From positions 1-64,000 of the forward strand of contig JAJKIR010000151.1 in the NCBI GenBank assembly GCA_021154325.1: a DNA stretch of 64,000 bases, in the 5' to 3' direction. The notes under the pieces are model-generated. The model was not told the DNA's origin. It ran no database searches and saw nothing but the letters and a program-made list of their open reading frames with translations. This document shows positions 8,972 through 16,823 of this stretch, one piece after another. The stretch comes from Gemmatimonas sp. (GTDB lineage Bacteria; Gemmatimonadota; Gemmatimonadetes; Gemmatimonadales; Gemmatimonadaceae). The position numbers and the translations under genes were made by a program. Within the stretch, counting starts at the first letter, position 1. Each line of letters opens with the position of its first letter.

Positions 8972-9112
8972 GGCACCTGTCATCCTGAGCGAAGCGAAGG
9001 ATCTGCTTTTCGCTAGCGCTCAAAGCAGATCCCATCTATTTGGTGTCGCGAGCGCGTTGCGCTCGCTCCTGCTCCTCGCGCCAGCGCGCTACGCTCCTCG
9101 GGATGACATTCT
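8972..9112. repeat. Intergenic inverted repeat of the GAGCGAAGCGAAGGATC type
   Basis: The element begins GTCATCCTGAGCGAAGCG and ends in CTCCTCGGGATGAC, with an inner GGATCTGCTTT...AAAGCAGATCC hairpin and a second GCGAGCGC...GCGCTCGC palindrome. Inner modules match those of the element at 4.5 kb (GCAGAT/ATCTGC) and of the element at 11.8 kb (CCTGAGCGAAGCG). It occupies the gap between the secreted protein and the PBP4-type gene and could act as a transcription terminator or an mRNA 3'-end hairpin. Confidence 0.85.
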
Positions 9113-10722
9113 TACGGAAGCGTCTGATACGCGATCGTCGCGATCTCGCCTAACGCTTGGCCGGCGATGCGTGTGACATCAGCGGGATCGAGCGACACGT
9201 TGTTCACGTACGCTGCGATGGCATATCGCTTTCCGCTCGGGGTCACCAGATACCCCGCGAGTCCCTTCGCCGAGAGCAGCATCTTGCGATTGAGCGCATC
9301 GTAGCCGCCGAGCGTTCCCGTCTTCGCGAAAACGTGTCCGGCAGCTGGCGACGAGGGTTGCACGTTCCAGAGCGTGCCGTCCTTTCCCATCACCGGCATC
9401 GCGTCGAGAAAGACCTGGAAGTTCGGCTGCTTCGACATGTACTCCAGGTAGTGCACCATGAAGTTCGGTGAGAAGCGTGCATCGCCGCCCGCGCCATCCG
9501 TCTGTTGCGCGCCGCCGAGGTCGAGCCCGGCCCGCTGCAGAAAATCATGCTCGAGATCGAAGCCCGTCTTGGCGCTGTCGCCGCGCGCCAGCACCGATTT
9601 CACGATGAACGGCGTCGCGCTGGCGTGCAGATTCTGACTCACCTTGAGCGTGACCTTCACCTCCTCACTCATCGGCGGCGATACATGCTCGGCCACGACG
9701 TTCTCCGCAGTGTACGCCGCCGGCGTGCCGTGGTATTCGCGCTGCGCCGCGGCCGTCGCGAGGTTCACCGCGACACCTTGCGCGCGCAACGCGTCCGCGA
9801 AGACGACTTCGGCGAACCGGCTCGGCTCGGGCACGGCGTAGCTGAAGAGGATCGGCTGCTTGTCCGACGGGAACGTCCCCGAGATCGTGACGGTGTGTGT
9901 CCCGTCGGGATCGGTGACGTCCGAGGACCAGCGGATGTTCGGCTGCGTTCCCGGCGCGCCGGTCATCGATTTATTCACGAACTTTACATAGGGCGTCGTC
10001 GGCGTCACCTGAACCGTTGTCGGCGCGCCAGCCTGCGGACCCGAGCCGATCGTGAGATCGACGAGGTTGTCGTTCACCATGATCGGCGAGATCACGACGC
10101 CGGTGCCGAGCTCGCGCTCGCCCTCGGCAAAGAGCGATGCGTCGATCCAGACCCGCCCCGTGACGCGCCGGATCCCTTTTGCTGCGACCTGAGTCGCCAA
10201 CTCGCGAATGACAGCCAGCGGATCGCCCGCGACGGCATGCGTCTCGGGGCTCGCGTCGTACGAATGGTCGACGTTCTCGAACGCGAGCTTGTCCCCGGGC
10301 TGGATCCGTCCCGACAGATTGGGATCGCCGCTGCCGACGAGCACGAGGTCGCCCTCGACGGTGCTCCCGTTGAGTCGCCCGGTGCGATAGACCCGGGTGT
10401 GGAATCGGTAGTCGGCGCCGAGGAGCTGGAGCGCGGTTCCTTCGGTGAGGAGCTTGGTCGTCGAAGCGGCCGCAAAGAGCTTGTCCGGATTATGCGCCCA
10501 GACCATGCGCCCCTCGCCTAACGAGTAGAGCGCGATGCCGAAGAACGCGTGCCGGAATTCGGGCCGGTCCATCACCTGCTGCACCCGCGCCGCGAGCGCC
10601 CCTCCCGGATCACCAGCTGTCTGCGTTGCCCCCTGCTGTCCCCAGGCCGCTCCACCAGTCGCGCTGGAAAGCAGGATAGCAACGACGATGTGCCTGCTCT
10701 GAACTCGCATCTCATTCCTCAT
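9112..10722 (-). CDS. dacB: D-alanyl-D-alanine carboxypeptidase/endopeptidase, PBP4 (S13) family
   Basis: 536 aa with an N-terminal signal peptide (hydrophobic IVVAILLSSATGGAA). It acts in the periplasm on peptidoglycan stem peptides. All three serine-acyltransferase boxes are present in order: SxxK in AAASTTKL near residue 87, SxN in KVSQNLHA near 362, and KTG in FAKTGTLGGY near 467. The long insertion between the first two boxes (about residues 120-340) is the domain II/III region typical of PBP4 enzymes. Length matches the family. A second ATG four codons downstream is equally possible. The gene ends next to a repeat element. Confidence 0.92.
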   Translation of the reverse strand: MRNEMRVQSRHIVVAILLSSATGGAAWGQQGATQTAGDPGGALAARVQQVMDRPEFRHAFFGIALYSLGEGRMVWAHNPDKLFAAASTTKLLTEGTALQLLGADYRFHTRVYRTGRLNGSTVEGDLVLVGSGDPNLSGRIQPGDKLAFENVDHSYDASPETHAVAGDPLAVIRELATQVAAKGIRRVTGRVWIDASLFAEGERELGTGVVISPIMVNDNLVDLTIGSGPQAGAPTTVQVTPTTPYVKFVNKSMTGAPGTQPNIRWSSDVTDPDGTHTVTISGTFPSDKQPILFSYAVPEPSRFAEVVFADALRAQGVAVNLATAAAQREYHGTPAAYTAENVVAEHVSPPMSEEVKVTLKVSQNLHASATPFIVKSVLARGDSAKTGFDLEHDFLQRAGLDLGGAQQTDGAGGDARFSPNFMVHYLEYMSKQPNFQVFLDAMPVMGKDGTLWNVQPSSPAAGHVFAKTGTLGGYDALNRKMLLSAKGLAGYLVTPSGKRYAIAAYVNNVSLDPADVTRIAGQALGEIATIAYQTLP

Positions 10723-10740
10723 GGTTGTCCCGCGCCATCC

Positions 10741-11709
10741 CTATGGCACCAGAATCACTTTTCCCGTCGTTTTGCGACTCGCCAGCGCCCGGTGTGCATC
10801 GGCCGCGCGCACCAGTGGAAACTCCGCGCCGATCGTCACCTTCAACAGACCGTCCCGCACCCACCCGAACAGCTCGTTCGATCGCTGCACCAGCTCCTCC
10901 CGCGTCGCGACGTAGTCGTTGAGCGTCGGACGCGTGAGAAAGAGCGATCCTTTTCGGTTGAGTATTTGTGGATCGAGCGGCGGCACCGGTCCACTCGACT
11001 GCCCGAAGAGGGCGAGCATCCCGCGGCGCCGGAGGGCATTGAGCGAACCTTCGAAGGTCGTTCGCCCTACCGAATCGTACACCACCGCGACGCCGACGTC
11101 ATTCGTGATGCGCCGCGCCTCGGCCGCGAAGTCGCGGGTCGTGTAATTGATCGTCTCGTCCGCGCCGGCGCCGCGCGCGAGTTCGAGCTTTTCGGGTGTG
11201 GACGCCGTGCCGATGACGAAGGCGCCGCGCATCTTCGCGATCTGGCACAGCAGGAGGCCGACACCGCCCGCGGCAGCGTGCACAAGGCAGCTCTCGCCTT
11301 GCCGCAGCGGATAGGTCGACGTCGCGAGATAATGCGCCGTCAGTCCCTGAAGAAAGCTTGCGGCGGCTGCTTTCGTGGTCACGCCATCGGGAATCTTCAC
11401 CGCCCGCTCGGCGGGCACGACGGCGCGGGACGCGTACGCTCCGCGCATCGACTGCGACACGACCCGGTCGCCGACCTTGAACTCGGTGACGCCCGTGCCT
11501 AACGCGCGCACGGTTCCGGCAGCCTCGCTCCCAGGCGTGAACGGCCTCGGCACGGTGTACAACCCCTCGCGCTGATAGATCTCGATGAAGTTGACCCCGA
11601 TCGCCTCGATATTGACGAGCAGCTCCCCCGGTCCCGGCGTGGGATCGGGGATCTCCTCGATCCGCAGAACCTCGGGACCGCCGGTTTTGTGAACGCGAAT
11701 GGAATTCAT
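10741..11709 (-). CDS. NADPH:quinone oxidoreductase / zeta-crystallin-like MDR enzyme
   Basis: 322 aa medium-chain dehydrogenase without the structural zinc loop. N-terminal GroES-like fold begins IRVHKTGGPEVLRIEEI, and the Rossmann domain has HAAAGGVGLLLCQIAKM near residue 145, the AAAGGVG dinucleotide-binding signature of quinone reductases of the QorA type. It would reduce quinones or other carbonyl/ene substrates with NADPH in the cytoplasm. The next gene downstream (PBP4) begins 18 bases beyond its stop, so the two may share a transcript. Confidence 0.9.
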   Translation of the reverse strand: MNSIRVHKTGGPEVLRIEEIPDPTPGPGELLVNIEAIGVNFIEIYQREGLYTVPRPFTPGSEAAGTVRALGTGVTEFKVGDRVVSQSMRGAYASRAVVPAERAVKIPDGVTTKAAAASFLQGLTAHYLATSTYPLRQGESCLVHAAAGGVGLLLCQIAKMRGAFVIGTASTPEKLELARGAGADETINYTTRDFAAEARRITNDVGVAVVYDSVGRTTFEGSLNALRRRGMLALFGQSSGPVPPLDPQILNRKGSLFLTRPTLNDYVATREELVQRSNELFGWVRDGLLKVTIGAEFPLVRAADAHRALASRKTTGKVILVP

Positions 11710-11720
11710 GTTCTCAGGAA

Positions 11721-11868
11721 GCTATCAGTCCATAGTCCATAGTTATCAGGTAACTCGGAACGAAGCGTTCTGTTTGTCATTGTCACCCTGAGCGAAGCGA
11801 GGATGACACCAAATCAACGCTTCGTTCAGAACTCCCTGATAACTATGGACTATTGACTGATAACTGGC
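11721..11868. repeat. Nested inverted repeat element (second copy of the 4.5-kb type)
   Basis: The left arm has CCATAGTTATCAGG followed by GGAACGAAGCGTT, and the right arm has AACGCTTCGTTC followed by CCCTGATAACTATGG and a GATAACT unit. These are the same outer shells as in the element at 4.48-4.68 kb, but the core differs: CACCCTGAGCGAAGCGAGGATGACA, a module shared with the element at 9.0 kb. It fills the gap between the acyl-CoA dehydrogenase and quinone oxidoreductase genes. Confidence 0.9.
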
Positions 11869-11869
11869 A

Positions 11870-13039
11870 CTAGCCCCTCAAAAGCCCCTTGGCAATCGTC
11901 TGCAGCTGCATGTTCGACGTGCCTTCGTAGATCGTACCGATCTTGGCGTCGCGATAGAACTTCTCGACCGGATAGTCCTTCGTGTAGCCATAGCCGCCGT
12001 GCAGCTCCAGCGCGAGCGACGTCACTCGCTCCGCCACCTGCGATGAGATCAGCTTCGCCATCGCGCCTTCCATGGCGATGTCGCGCCCCGCGTCCTTGAG
12101 ACGGGCCGCGTTGTAGACCAGCAGCCGCGCGCCTTCCAGCTCCGCTCGCACCTGCGCGAGCTGGAACTGCACCGCCTGGAAATCGGCAATCGTCTTCCCG
12201 AATTGGCGTCGCTCGCCGACATAGTCGAGGGCGGCCCGCAGCGCGCCCTGGGCGACGCCGATCATCTGCGCGCCGATCCCCACGCGCCCCCCGTTGAGCG
12301 TGTCGATCGCGATCTTGTATCCCTGACCGACCGGACCGAGCACGTTCTCGTTAGGCACCTCGACGCCATCGAGGATCAGCTCCGTCGTGCTCGAGGCGCG
12401 GATGCCGAGCTTGTCCTCCTTCTTGCCGACGCTGAACCCTGGAAACCCCCGCTCCACGATGAACGCGGTGATCCCCTTGTAGCCGGCCGCGGGATTTGCG
12501 TTCGCGAAGATGACGTAGATCTCCGCTTCGGCGCCGTTGGTGATCCAGAGCTTCCGCCCCGTGAGAATCCACCGGTCGCCCCGCTGCTCGGCCCGCGTCT
12601 GCAGCCCGAAGGCGTCCGACCCCGACGCGGGCTCCGACAACGCGTACGCGCCGACGCGCTCCTGCGTGAGCTGGGGCAGGTACGTCGACTTGATGTACTC
12701 GCTCCCGTAGCTGCGGATCGGGTAGTTCACGAGCGTGTTCTGCACGTCCATGAGAATCGCCGCGGCCGGATCGATCTTGCTGATCTCCTCCACCGCGACG
12801 GCGACCATCATCAGGGAGCCGTCGGCGCCGCCTAACGAGTCCGTCACCTCCACGCCCATCAGTCCCATCTCGAAGAACTTCCTGATGAGCGCCGGATCGA
12901 TCTTCCCGTCGCGCTCCATCTGCTGCACGCGCGGGCGCACCTCTTCCTCGGCGAAGGCCGCAACCGCGTCTCGGAACATCGCTTCCTCGTCCGAGAGGAC
13001 CGTCAAGGGCGGGCGCGCCGCCGCTGTGTCAATCGTCAT
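11870..13039 (-). CDS. Acyl-CoA dehydrogenase (short/branched-chain type)
   Basis: 389 aa FAD enzyme that introduces the alpha-beta double bond into acyl-CoA during fatty-acid or branched-chain amino-acid catabolism. Visible signatures are YALSEPASGSDAFG near residue 135 (FAD/substrate loop), LWITNGAEAEIYVIFA, RRQFGKTIADFQAVQFQLA, and the catalytic Glu in IYEGTSNMQ near residue 371. That Glu position and the length match short-chain and 2-methyl-branched-chain dehydrogenases. ATG start; monocistronic by its flanks (repeat on one side, a 400-base gap on the other). Confidence 0.93.
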   Translation of the reverse strand: MTIDTAAARPPLTVLSDEEAMFRDAVAAFAEEEVRPRVQQMERDGKIDPALIRKFFEMGLMGVEVTDSLGGADGSLMMVAVAVEEISKIDPAAAILMDVQNTLVNYPIRSYGSEYIKSTYLPQLTQERVGAYALSEPASGSDAFGLQTRAEQRGDRWILTGRKLWITNGAEAEIYVIFANANPAAGYKGITAFIVERGFPGFSVGKKEDKLGIRASSTTELILDGVEVPNENVLGPVGQGYKIAIDTLNGGRVGIGAQMIGVAQGALRAALDYVGERRQFGKTIADFQAVQFQLAQVRAELEGARLLVYNAARLKDAGRDIAMEGAMAKLISSQVAERVTSLALELHGGYGYTKDYPVEKFYRDAKIGTIYEGTSNMQLQTIAKGLLRG

Positions 13040-13443
13040 GGGAGTTGGCTCGTGTCTGTGCGAGGCGCGTCAGCCTCACGACCCGTTGTAACTCTACGCA
13101 GAGGCCAAACGAGGGGCGAGGGGTTGGCGCCGATCGGTAGGGCATCCGGTCCTCCCATGGCACCACCTCGCAGCGTGCGTCACCCACTCGCAAAACGCGG
13201 TGCGCTCGCTCGGATCGCCCGCGCGCCGCGCTCCCGGTAACCCGCTCGGCCGCATGTCGTTAGGCATATGGGCGGGCGCCAAGTCGTCGCCGCCAGCGCG
13301 CGGTCCCGATGTTGCGCTTCTTGACGCCGTGGCGCTCCCGGCGCCGCGCAGCACTCATCGCATTCGTGGCCCGCGTCACCATCCGTCCTCCCTCCCGACG
13401 GATCGCGCGCGGGGAACGACCCGGATGCCGATTGCGGTACGAC
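13040..13443. other. Intergenic region, divergent promoters
   Basis: About 400 bases between the divergent acyl-CoA dehydrogenase and HESIH peptidase genes. Frames crossing it are Arg/Ala/Pro-rich and unconvincing. It contains one CGTTAGG word at 13258. No terminator or clear promoter boxes could be picked out. Confidence 0.5.
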
Positions 13444-14256
13444 ATGAAAATCACGGCGTCCGTCGCCTTCACCGGCGCGCTCGTGCTGCTCCTCGCAGCG
13501 ACGAGCGCATCGGCACAATTGCCGCTCATCCACCCGGTCACGCCGCGCGTCGACGCCATTCCCGGCGATGCCTGGCTCTGCGCACAGGTTGCGACGAACC
13601 TCGAGGAGAGCACCCTTCTCGGTCGCGCCATCCTCACGCGCGTGCAAGGCACCCTCGACGAGCGCACGAGCCGCATCCAGTTCCGCCGCGGCGGCGCCCG
13701 ACTCGGCGAAGCCATCGCCGCGTTCGCGGTGGAGTCCAACGATGGTGTCATCTACGTCAGCGACTCCACTGACGGGAGCACGCTGCTCCACGAGAGCATC
13801 CACGCGGCGATGGCGCGCCTCACGCCGGAGGACGCGATGCGCGAAGTGACTCAGATCCTCGCCGCCGACAGTGCCGGCCAGCTCGAGCCCGACCTCGTCG
13901 ATCTCGCGCGTCGTTCCTTCACGCTCAGCTTCACAGCGAGTGCGAACCCCGAGCTCTGGGGACTGGTCCCCATGGTGCTCACCTCCGCCGCCTTCAGCGA
14001 GAGCTCGACCGCGGGCACCTTCGCGCGGCTCATTCACGCGACCGACAGCGCCGCGGTGACGCTCGAGGGAAACATCTCGAAAGGGTGGGGCAGGGCGACG
14101 ATCGCCGACGCATACGACGAGGCGGCCACGATTCACTGGCGTTACGCGGGGCTCTCTCGCCCCGAATGGTGGAGCTGGCGCGAGGAGCGGACCTTCCGTC
14201 TCGTCGGTGAGGCGCTCGCCTACCAGCGCGCGAGACGCTGCGCCGCGAGCGACTAG
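13444..14256 (+). CDS. Secreted putative zinc metallopeptidase (HESIH)
   Basis: 270 aa from ATG 13444. Residues 1-24 are a signal peptide (MKITASVAFTGALVLLLAA, cleavage near ASAQ). LLHESIHAAMARL near residue 120 is an HExxH zinc motif in a helix, preceded by a strand (GVIYVSD) as in gluzincin-like folds. A later Glu (candidate third ligand) could be in the FSESS or EERTF segments, but this is not certain. The overall family was not recognised. The stop codon shares the palindrome CTAG with the stop of the convergent chelatase gene, so the two genes overlap by four bases. Confidence 0.65.
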   Translation: MKITASVAFTGALVLLLAATSASAQLPLIHPVTPRVDAIPGDAWLCAQVATNLEESTLLGRAILTRVQGTLDERTSRIQFRRGGARLGEAIAAFAVESNDGVIYVSDSTDGSTLLHESIHAAMARLTPEDAMREVTQILAADSAGQLEPDLVDLARRSFTLSFTASANPELWGLVPMVLTSAAFSESSTAGTFARLIHATDSAAVTLEGNISKGWGRATIADAYDEAATIHWRYAGLSRPEWWSWREERTFRLVGEALAYQRARRCAASD

Positions 14257-14738
14257 CTCGCTCCTTCCACGCCGACGCTCTCGCGCGCTGCCCCTCGCGC
14301 GCAGCACGCGTCGCCGCACGTGCCGATCACGCCGTCCGGGTTCCAGCAGCGGGCGCAATCGATCTCGCCGCCGCTGACGTCGACGCCCGCTCGCTCGGCA
14401 ATCACTTCGGCAAGCTTCGCGTGCACGCCGAACGCGGGCGTCACACGGACGCGGAGCTCAGGATAGCGACGCGTCGCCTCGCCGACGATGCGCGGAATGT
14501 CGCGCGTGGAGTGCTTGCCGGGCGACAGCATGTACGGGAAGACGATGAGCTCCGTTGCCCCGGCTTCGACGCAGGCATCCACACCCTCGGGAATGAGTGG
14601 ATCCGCGAGTTCCATGTGGGCCAGCCGCACGAGCACCTCCGGCCCCACCATGGACTGCAGCAGATTGGCGACGCAGTCCAGCATCTGGTTCGCTTCGGAC
14701 CGCACCGACCCGTGGTCGACGAGCAGAATGGCACGCAT
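14253..14738 (-). CDS. CbiX/SirB-like chelatase with Cys-rich tail
   Basis: 161 aa single-domain protein. The start MRAILLVDHGSVRSEAN and the segment LIVFPYMLSPGKHSTRDIPRIV match small CbiX/SirB chelatases, which insert Co2+ or Fe2+ into sirohydrochlorin-type tetrapyrroles; the His in VDHGS and the one in PGKHS are the expected metal-handling residues. The C-terminus carries five Cys in 23 residues (CARCWNPDGVIGTCGDACC), an extension that could bind a metal or Fe-S cluster. It lies downstream of the MetH and MTHFR genes on the same strand (117-base gap); a role in cobalamin supply for MetH is an inference. Confidence 0.8.
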   Translation of the reverse strand: MRAILLVDHGSVRSEANQMLDCVANLLQSMVGPEVLVRLAHMELADPLIPEGVDACVEAGATELIVFPYMLSPGKHSTRDIPRIVGEATRRYPELRVRVTPAFGVHAKLAEVIAERAGVDVSGGEIDCARCWNPDGVIGTCGDACCARGAARESVGVEGAS

Positions 14739-14855
14739 GGGTTCTAATATCGTGCCCGGTCAGACAAACAGCCACCGGGTGCGCAGCGCAGCTTCCCCTA
14801 TCGCACAGCAGTTTCGCGGTCGCCGTTCATGCAGTCGCTCTTTTTGCAGTCGCCC

Positions 14856-16823
14856 TTATTCAGTCGCTCTTCCCGCTGTCGCCGTTCTTCGTTCGTTAGG
14901 TATGTGCATTCCCTCGAACACCTGGAGCGCGAGCTCCACCTTCCCGAACGGCGCGGATACCTGCGCACCCTGGACGACCTCGCGCACCCGCGTCAGCATC
15001 TCGCGGGCGATTGCGATCCCCTCCGCCGTCGCGTGCTCCTTCGACTTCTCGGTCGCTCGGCGCATCCGCGCAATCACTTCGGCGGGAACCGACACGCCCG
15101 GCACCTCGTTCGCCAGGAACTCCGCGTTCCGAAGCGAAACCAGCGGCCAGATGCCGGCAATCACCGGGATGCGCACGTGCGCGATCGACTTGAGGAACTT
15201 CTCGAGCTGCGCCGCGTCGAATACCGGCTGGGTGATCGCGTACTCCGCGCCCGCCTCGACCTTCCACTCGAACCGTCGCAGCTCGTGCGCCGCGTCGATC
15301 GCGGCGGGATTCACGCCTACCCCGATCGCGAACTTCGTCGGCTCGCCGATGGCGTTGCCACCCGGGTCGAGACCGCGGTTCAGGTTCCGCACGAGATTCG
15401 TCAACCCGATCGAGTCGATGTCGAAGACCGCGGTCGCGTCGGGATACGGCCCCATCTTCGGCGGGTCGCCGGTGATGATGAGTAGGTTCCGCAGCCCGAT
15501 CGCCGCCGCGCCTAACAAGTCGCTCAGCATGCCGAGCAGGTTGCGATCGCGGCAGGCGTAATGCGTCACCGTCTCGATCCCGACCTGCTGCTCGATGAGC
15601 ACGCTCGTGAGGAGCGCGCCCATCCGGCTCTGCGCGCGCGGCCCATCCGGGACATTGACGGCGTCCACGCCAGCGTCCTTGAGCTTCCGGACGTCGGCGA
15701 CCATGCGCGAACCGTCCACACCGCGAGGCGGCACGATCTCGACCGACGTCACGAACTCACCCGCTGCGATGCGGGAGGCGAATCGAGATCGCTCCGGGAA
15801 CGGAGTGGCGAGTGGCGAGTGGCGAGTGGCGGGTGAATCGGAGTGCGAAGACCCGAGCGCTCCATGAGCGCTTCGTTCCGATTGACTCGCCACTCGTCCC
15901 TTGTCACTCGCCACCGCGGCCAAACGCGGATTCAACGGCCGGATCCCTTCGCAGATCGCCTTGATGTGCTCGGGGGTCGTTCCGCAGCAGCCACCCAGGA
16001 CCTTCGCGCCGGCGTGAATGAGATGGCGCGCGTACGTGGCCATGTACTCCGGGCTCGCCATGTACATGCTGCGGCCCCCGACGTCGCGCGGCATGCCCGC
16101 GTTAGGCTGCGCGCTCAGCTTTCGTCGCGTTACCGGCGTCATGCGCTCGATGCACTCGAGAATGATCTGCGGACCCACGGAGCAATTGAGGCCGATGACG
16201 TCGGCGCCCCACCCGTCCAGCGCGCGTGCCACGTCTTCCGCGGTGGCGCCGTACGACGTTCGGTGATCCGCGCCGATCGTCATCTGTGCGACGACCGGCA
16301 TCGACGGGTCGACCTCGCGCGCCGCGCGGATCGCTTCCTTGATCTCGTGCAGATCGCCGAACGTCTCGAGGATGAAGAGGTCGGCGCCGCCGTCCTTGAG
16401 CGCGGCCATCTGCTCGCGGAAGACCGCGCGCGCGTCCGCTTCACTCGTCGGGCCGTATGGCTCGAGCCGCACGCCTAACGGGCCGATCGCGCCGGCGACG
16501 AGCACCGGGTGTTCGGCCTCGTCCGCGACCGCGCGCGCAAGCTGCGCCGCCGAGCGATTGATCGCCTCCACCTGCCCCTCGAGCCCGTACTGCGTCAGCT
16601 TCAGCCGGTTCGCGCCGAAGCTGTTCGTTTCCAGCACTTCGGCTCCGGCTTTGACATACTGCCGATGAATTTCGCGAATGAGATCCGGCGAGCGGACGTT
16701 CAGCTCGTCGTAGCACTGATTGATGAACACGCCGCGCTGATAGAGCATCGTCCCCATCGCGCCATCGAAGAGGACGATCCGCTCGGGATCGACGAGCCGG
16801 TCGAGCAGCGCTCGCTTCGTCAT
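14856..16823 (-). CDS. Bifunctional homocysteine S-methyltransferase / methylenetetrahydrofolate reductase
   Basis: 655 aa. Residues 1-300 form a homocysteine-binding barrel with VLFDGAMGTML near the start, a Cys ligand in GLNCSVGP and GGCCGT near 282, the three zinc Cys of the family. Residues about 345-655 form an FAD-dependent MetF-type barrel (TSVEIVPPRG, LLIITGDPP, EYAITQPVFDA). Such fusions (as in Bacillus YitJ) reduce methylene-THF and methylate homocysteine. Residues about 302-340 are a low-complexity linker encoded by a 7-nt tandem/inverted repeat (SERSAHGALG, HSPLATPF). Its ATG overlaps the MetH stop by four bases, so the two are translationally coupled and share the upstream riboswitch. 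Confidence 0.93.
   Translation of the reverse strand: MTKRALLDRLVDPERIVLFDGAMGTMLYQRGVFINQCYDELNVRSPDLIREIHRQYVKAGAEVLETNSFGANRLKLTQYGLEGQVEAINRSAAQLARAVADEAEHPVLVAGAIGPLGVRLEPYGPTSEADARAVFREQMAALKDGGADLFILETFGDLHEIKEAIRAAREVDPSMPVVAQMTIGADHRTSYGATAEDVARALDGWGADVIGLNCSVGPQIILECIERMTPVTRRKLSAQPNAGMPRDVGGRSMYMASPEYMATYARHLIHAGAKVLGGCCGTTPEHIKAICEGIRPLNPRLAAVASDKGRVASQSERSAHGALGSSHSDSPATRHSPLATPFPERSRFASRIAAGEFVTSVEIVPPRGVDGSRMVADVRKLKDAGVDAVNVPDGPRAQSRMGALLTSVLIEQQVGIETVTHYACRDRNLLGMLSDLLGAAAIGLRNLLIITGDPPKMGPYPDATAVFDIDSIGLTNLVRNLNRGLDPGGNAIGEPTKFAIGVGVNPAAIDAAHELRRFEWKVEAGAEYAITQPVFDAAQLEKFLKSIAHVRIPVIAGIWPLVSLRNAEFLANEVPGVSVPAEVIARMRRATEKSKEHATAEGIAIAREMLTRVREVVQGAQVSAPFGKVELALQVFEGMHIPNERRTATAGRATE
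15803..15916. repeat. In-frame 7-nt tandem/inverted repeat inside the linker of the fused enzyme
   Basis: Left arm: successive GAGTGGC units starting near 15803. Right arm: ACTCGCC units near 15885-15912. The middle holds GTGCGAAG/CTTCGTTCC. The arms face each other as in the intergenic elements, but the whole element lies inside the coding region exactly between the homocysteine-methyltransferase and MTHFR domains and keeps the reading frame open. Confidence 0.85.

Noticed and set aside
9505-10521. Plus-strand frame opposite the PBP4-type gene
   Set aside because: Shadow frame; the minus strand carries all three acyltransferase boxes.
13180-14358. Minus-strand frame opposite the HESIH gene
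   Set aside because: It is long but Arg/Gly/Glu-rich, and the plus strand shows a signal peptide, an HExxH motif and a fitting start.
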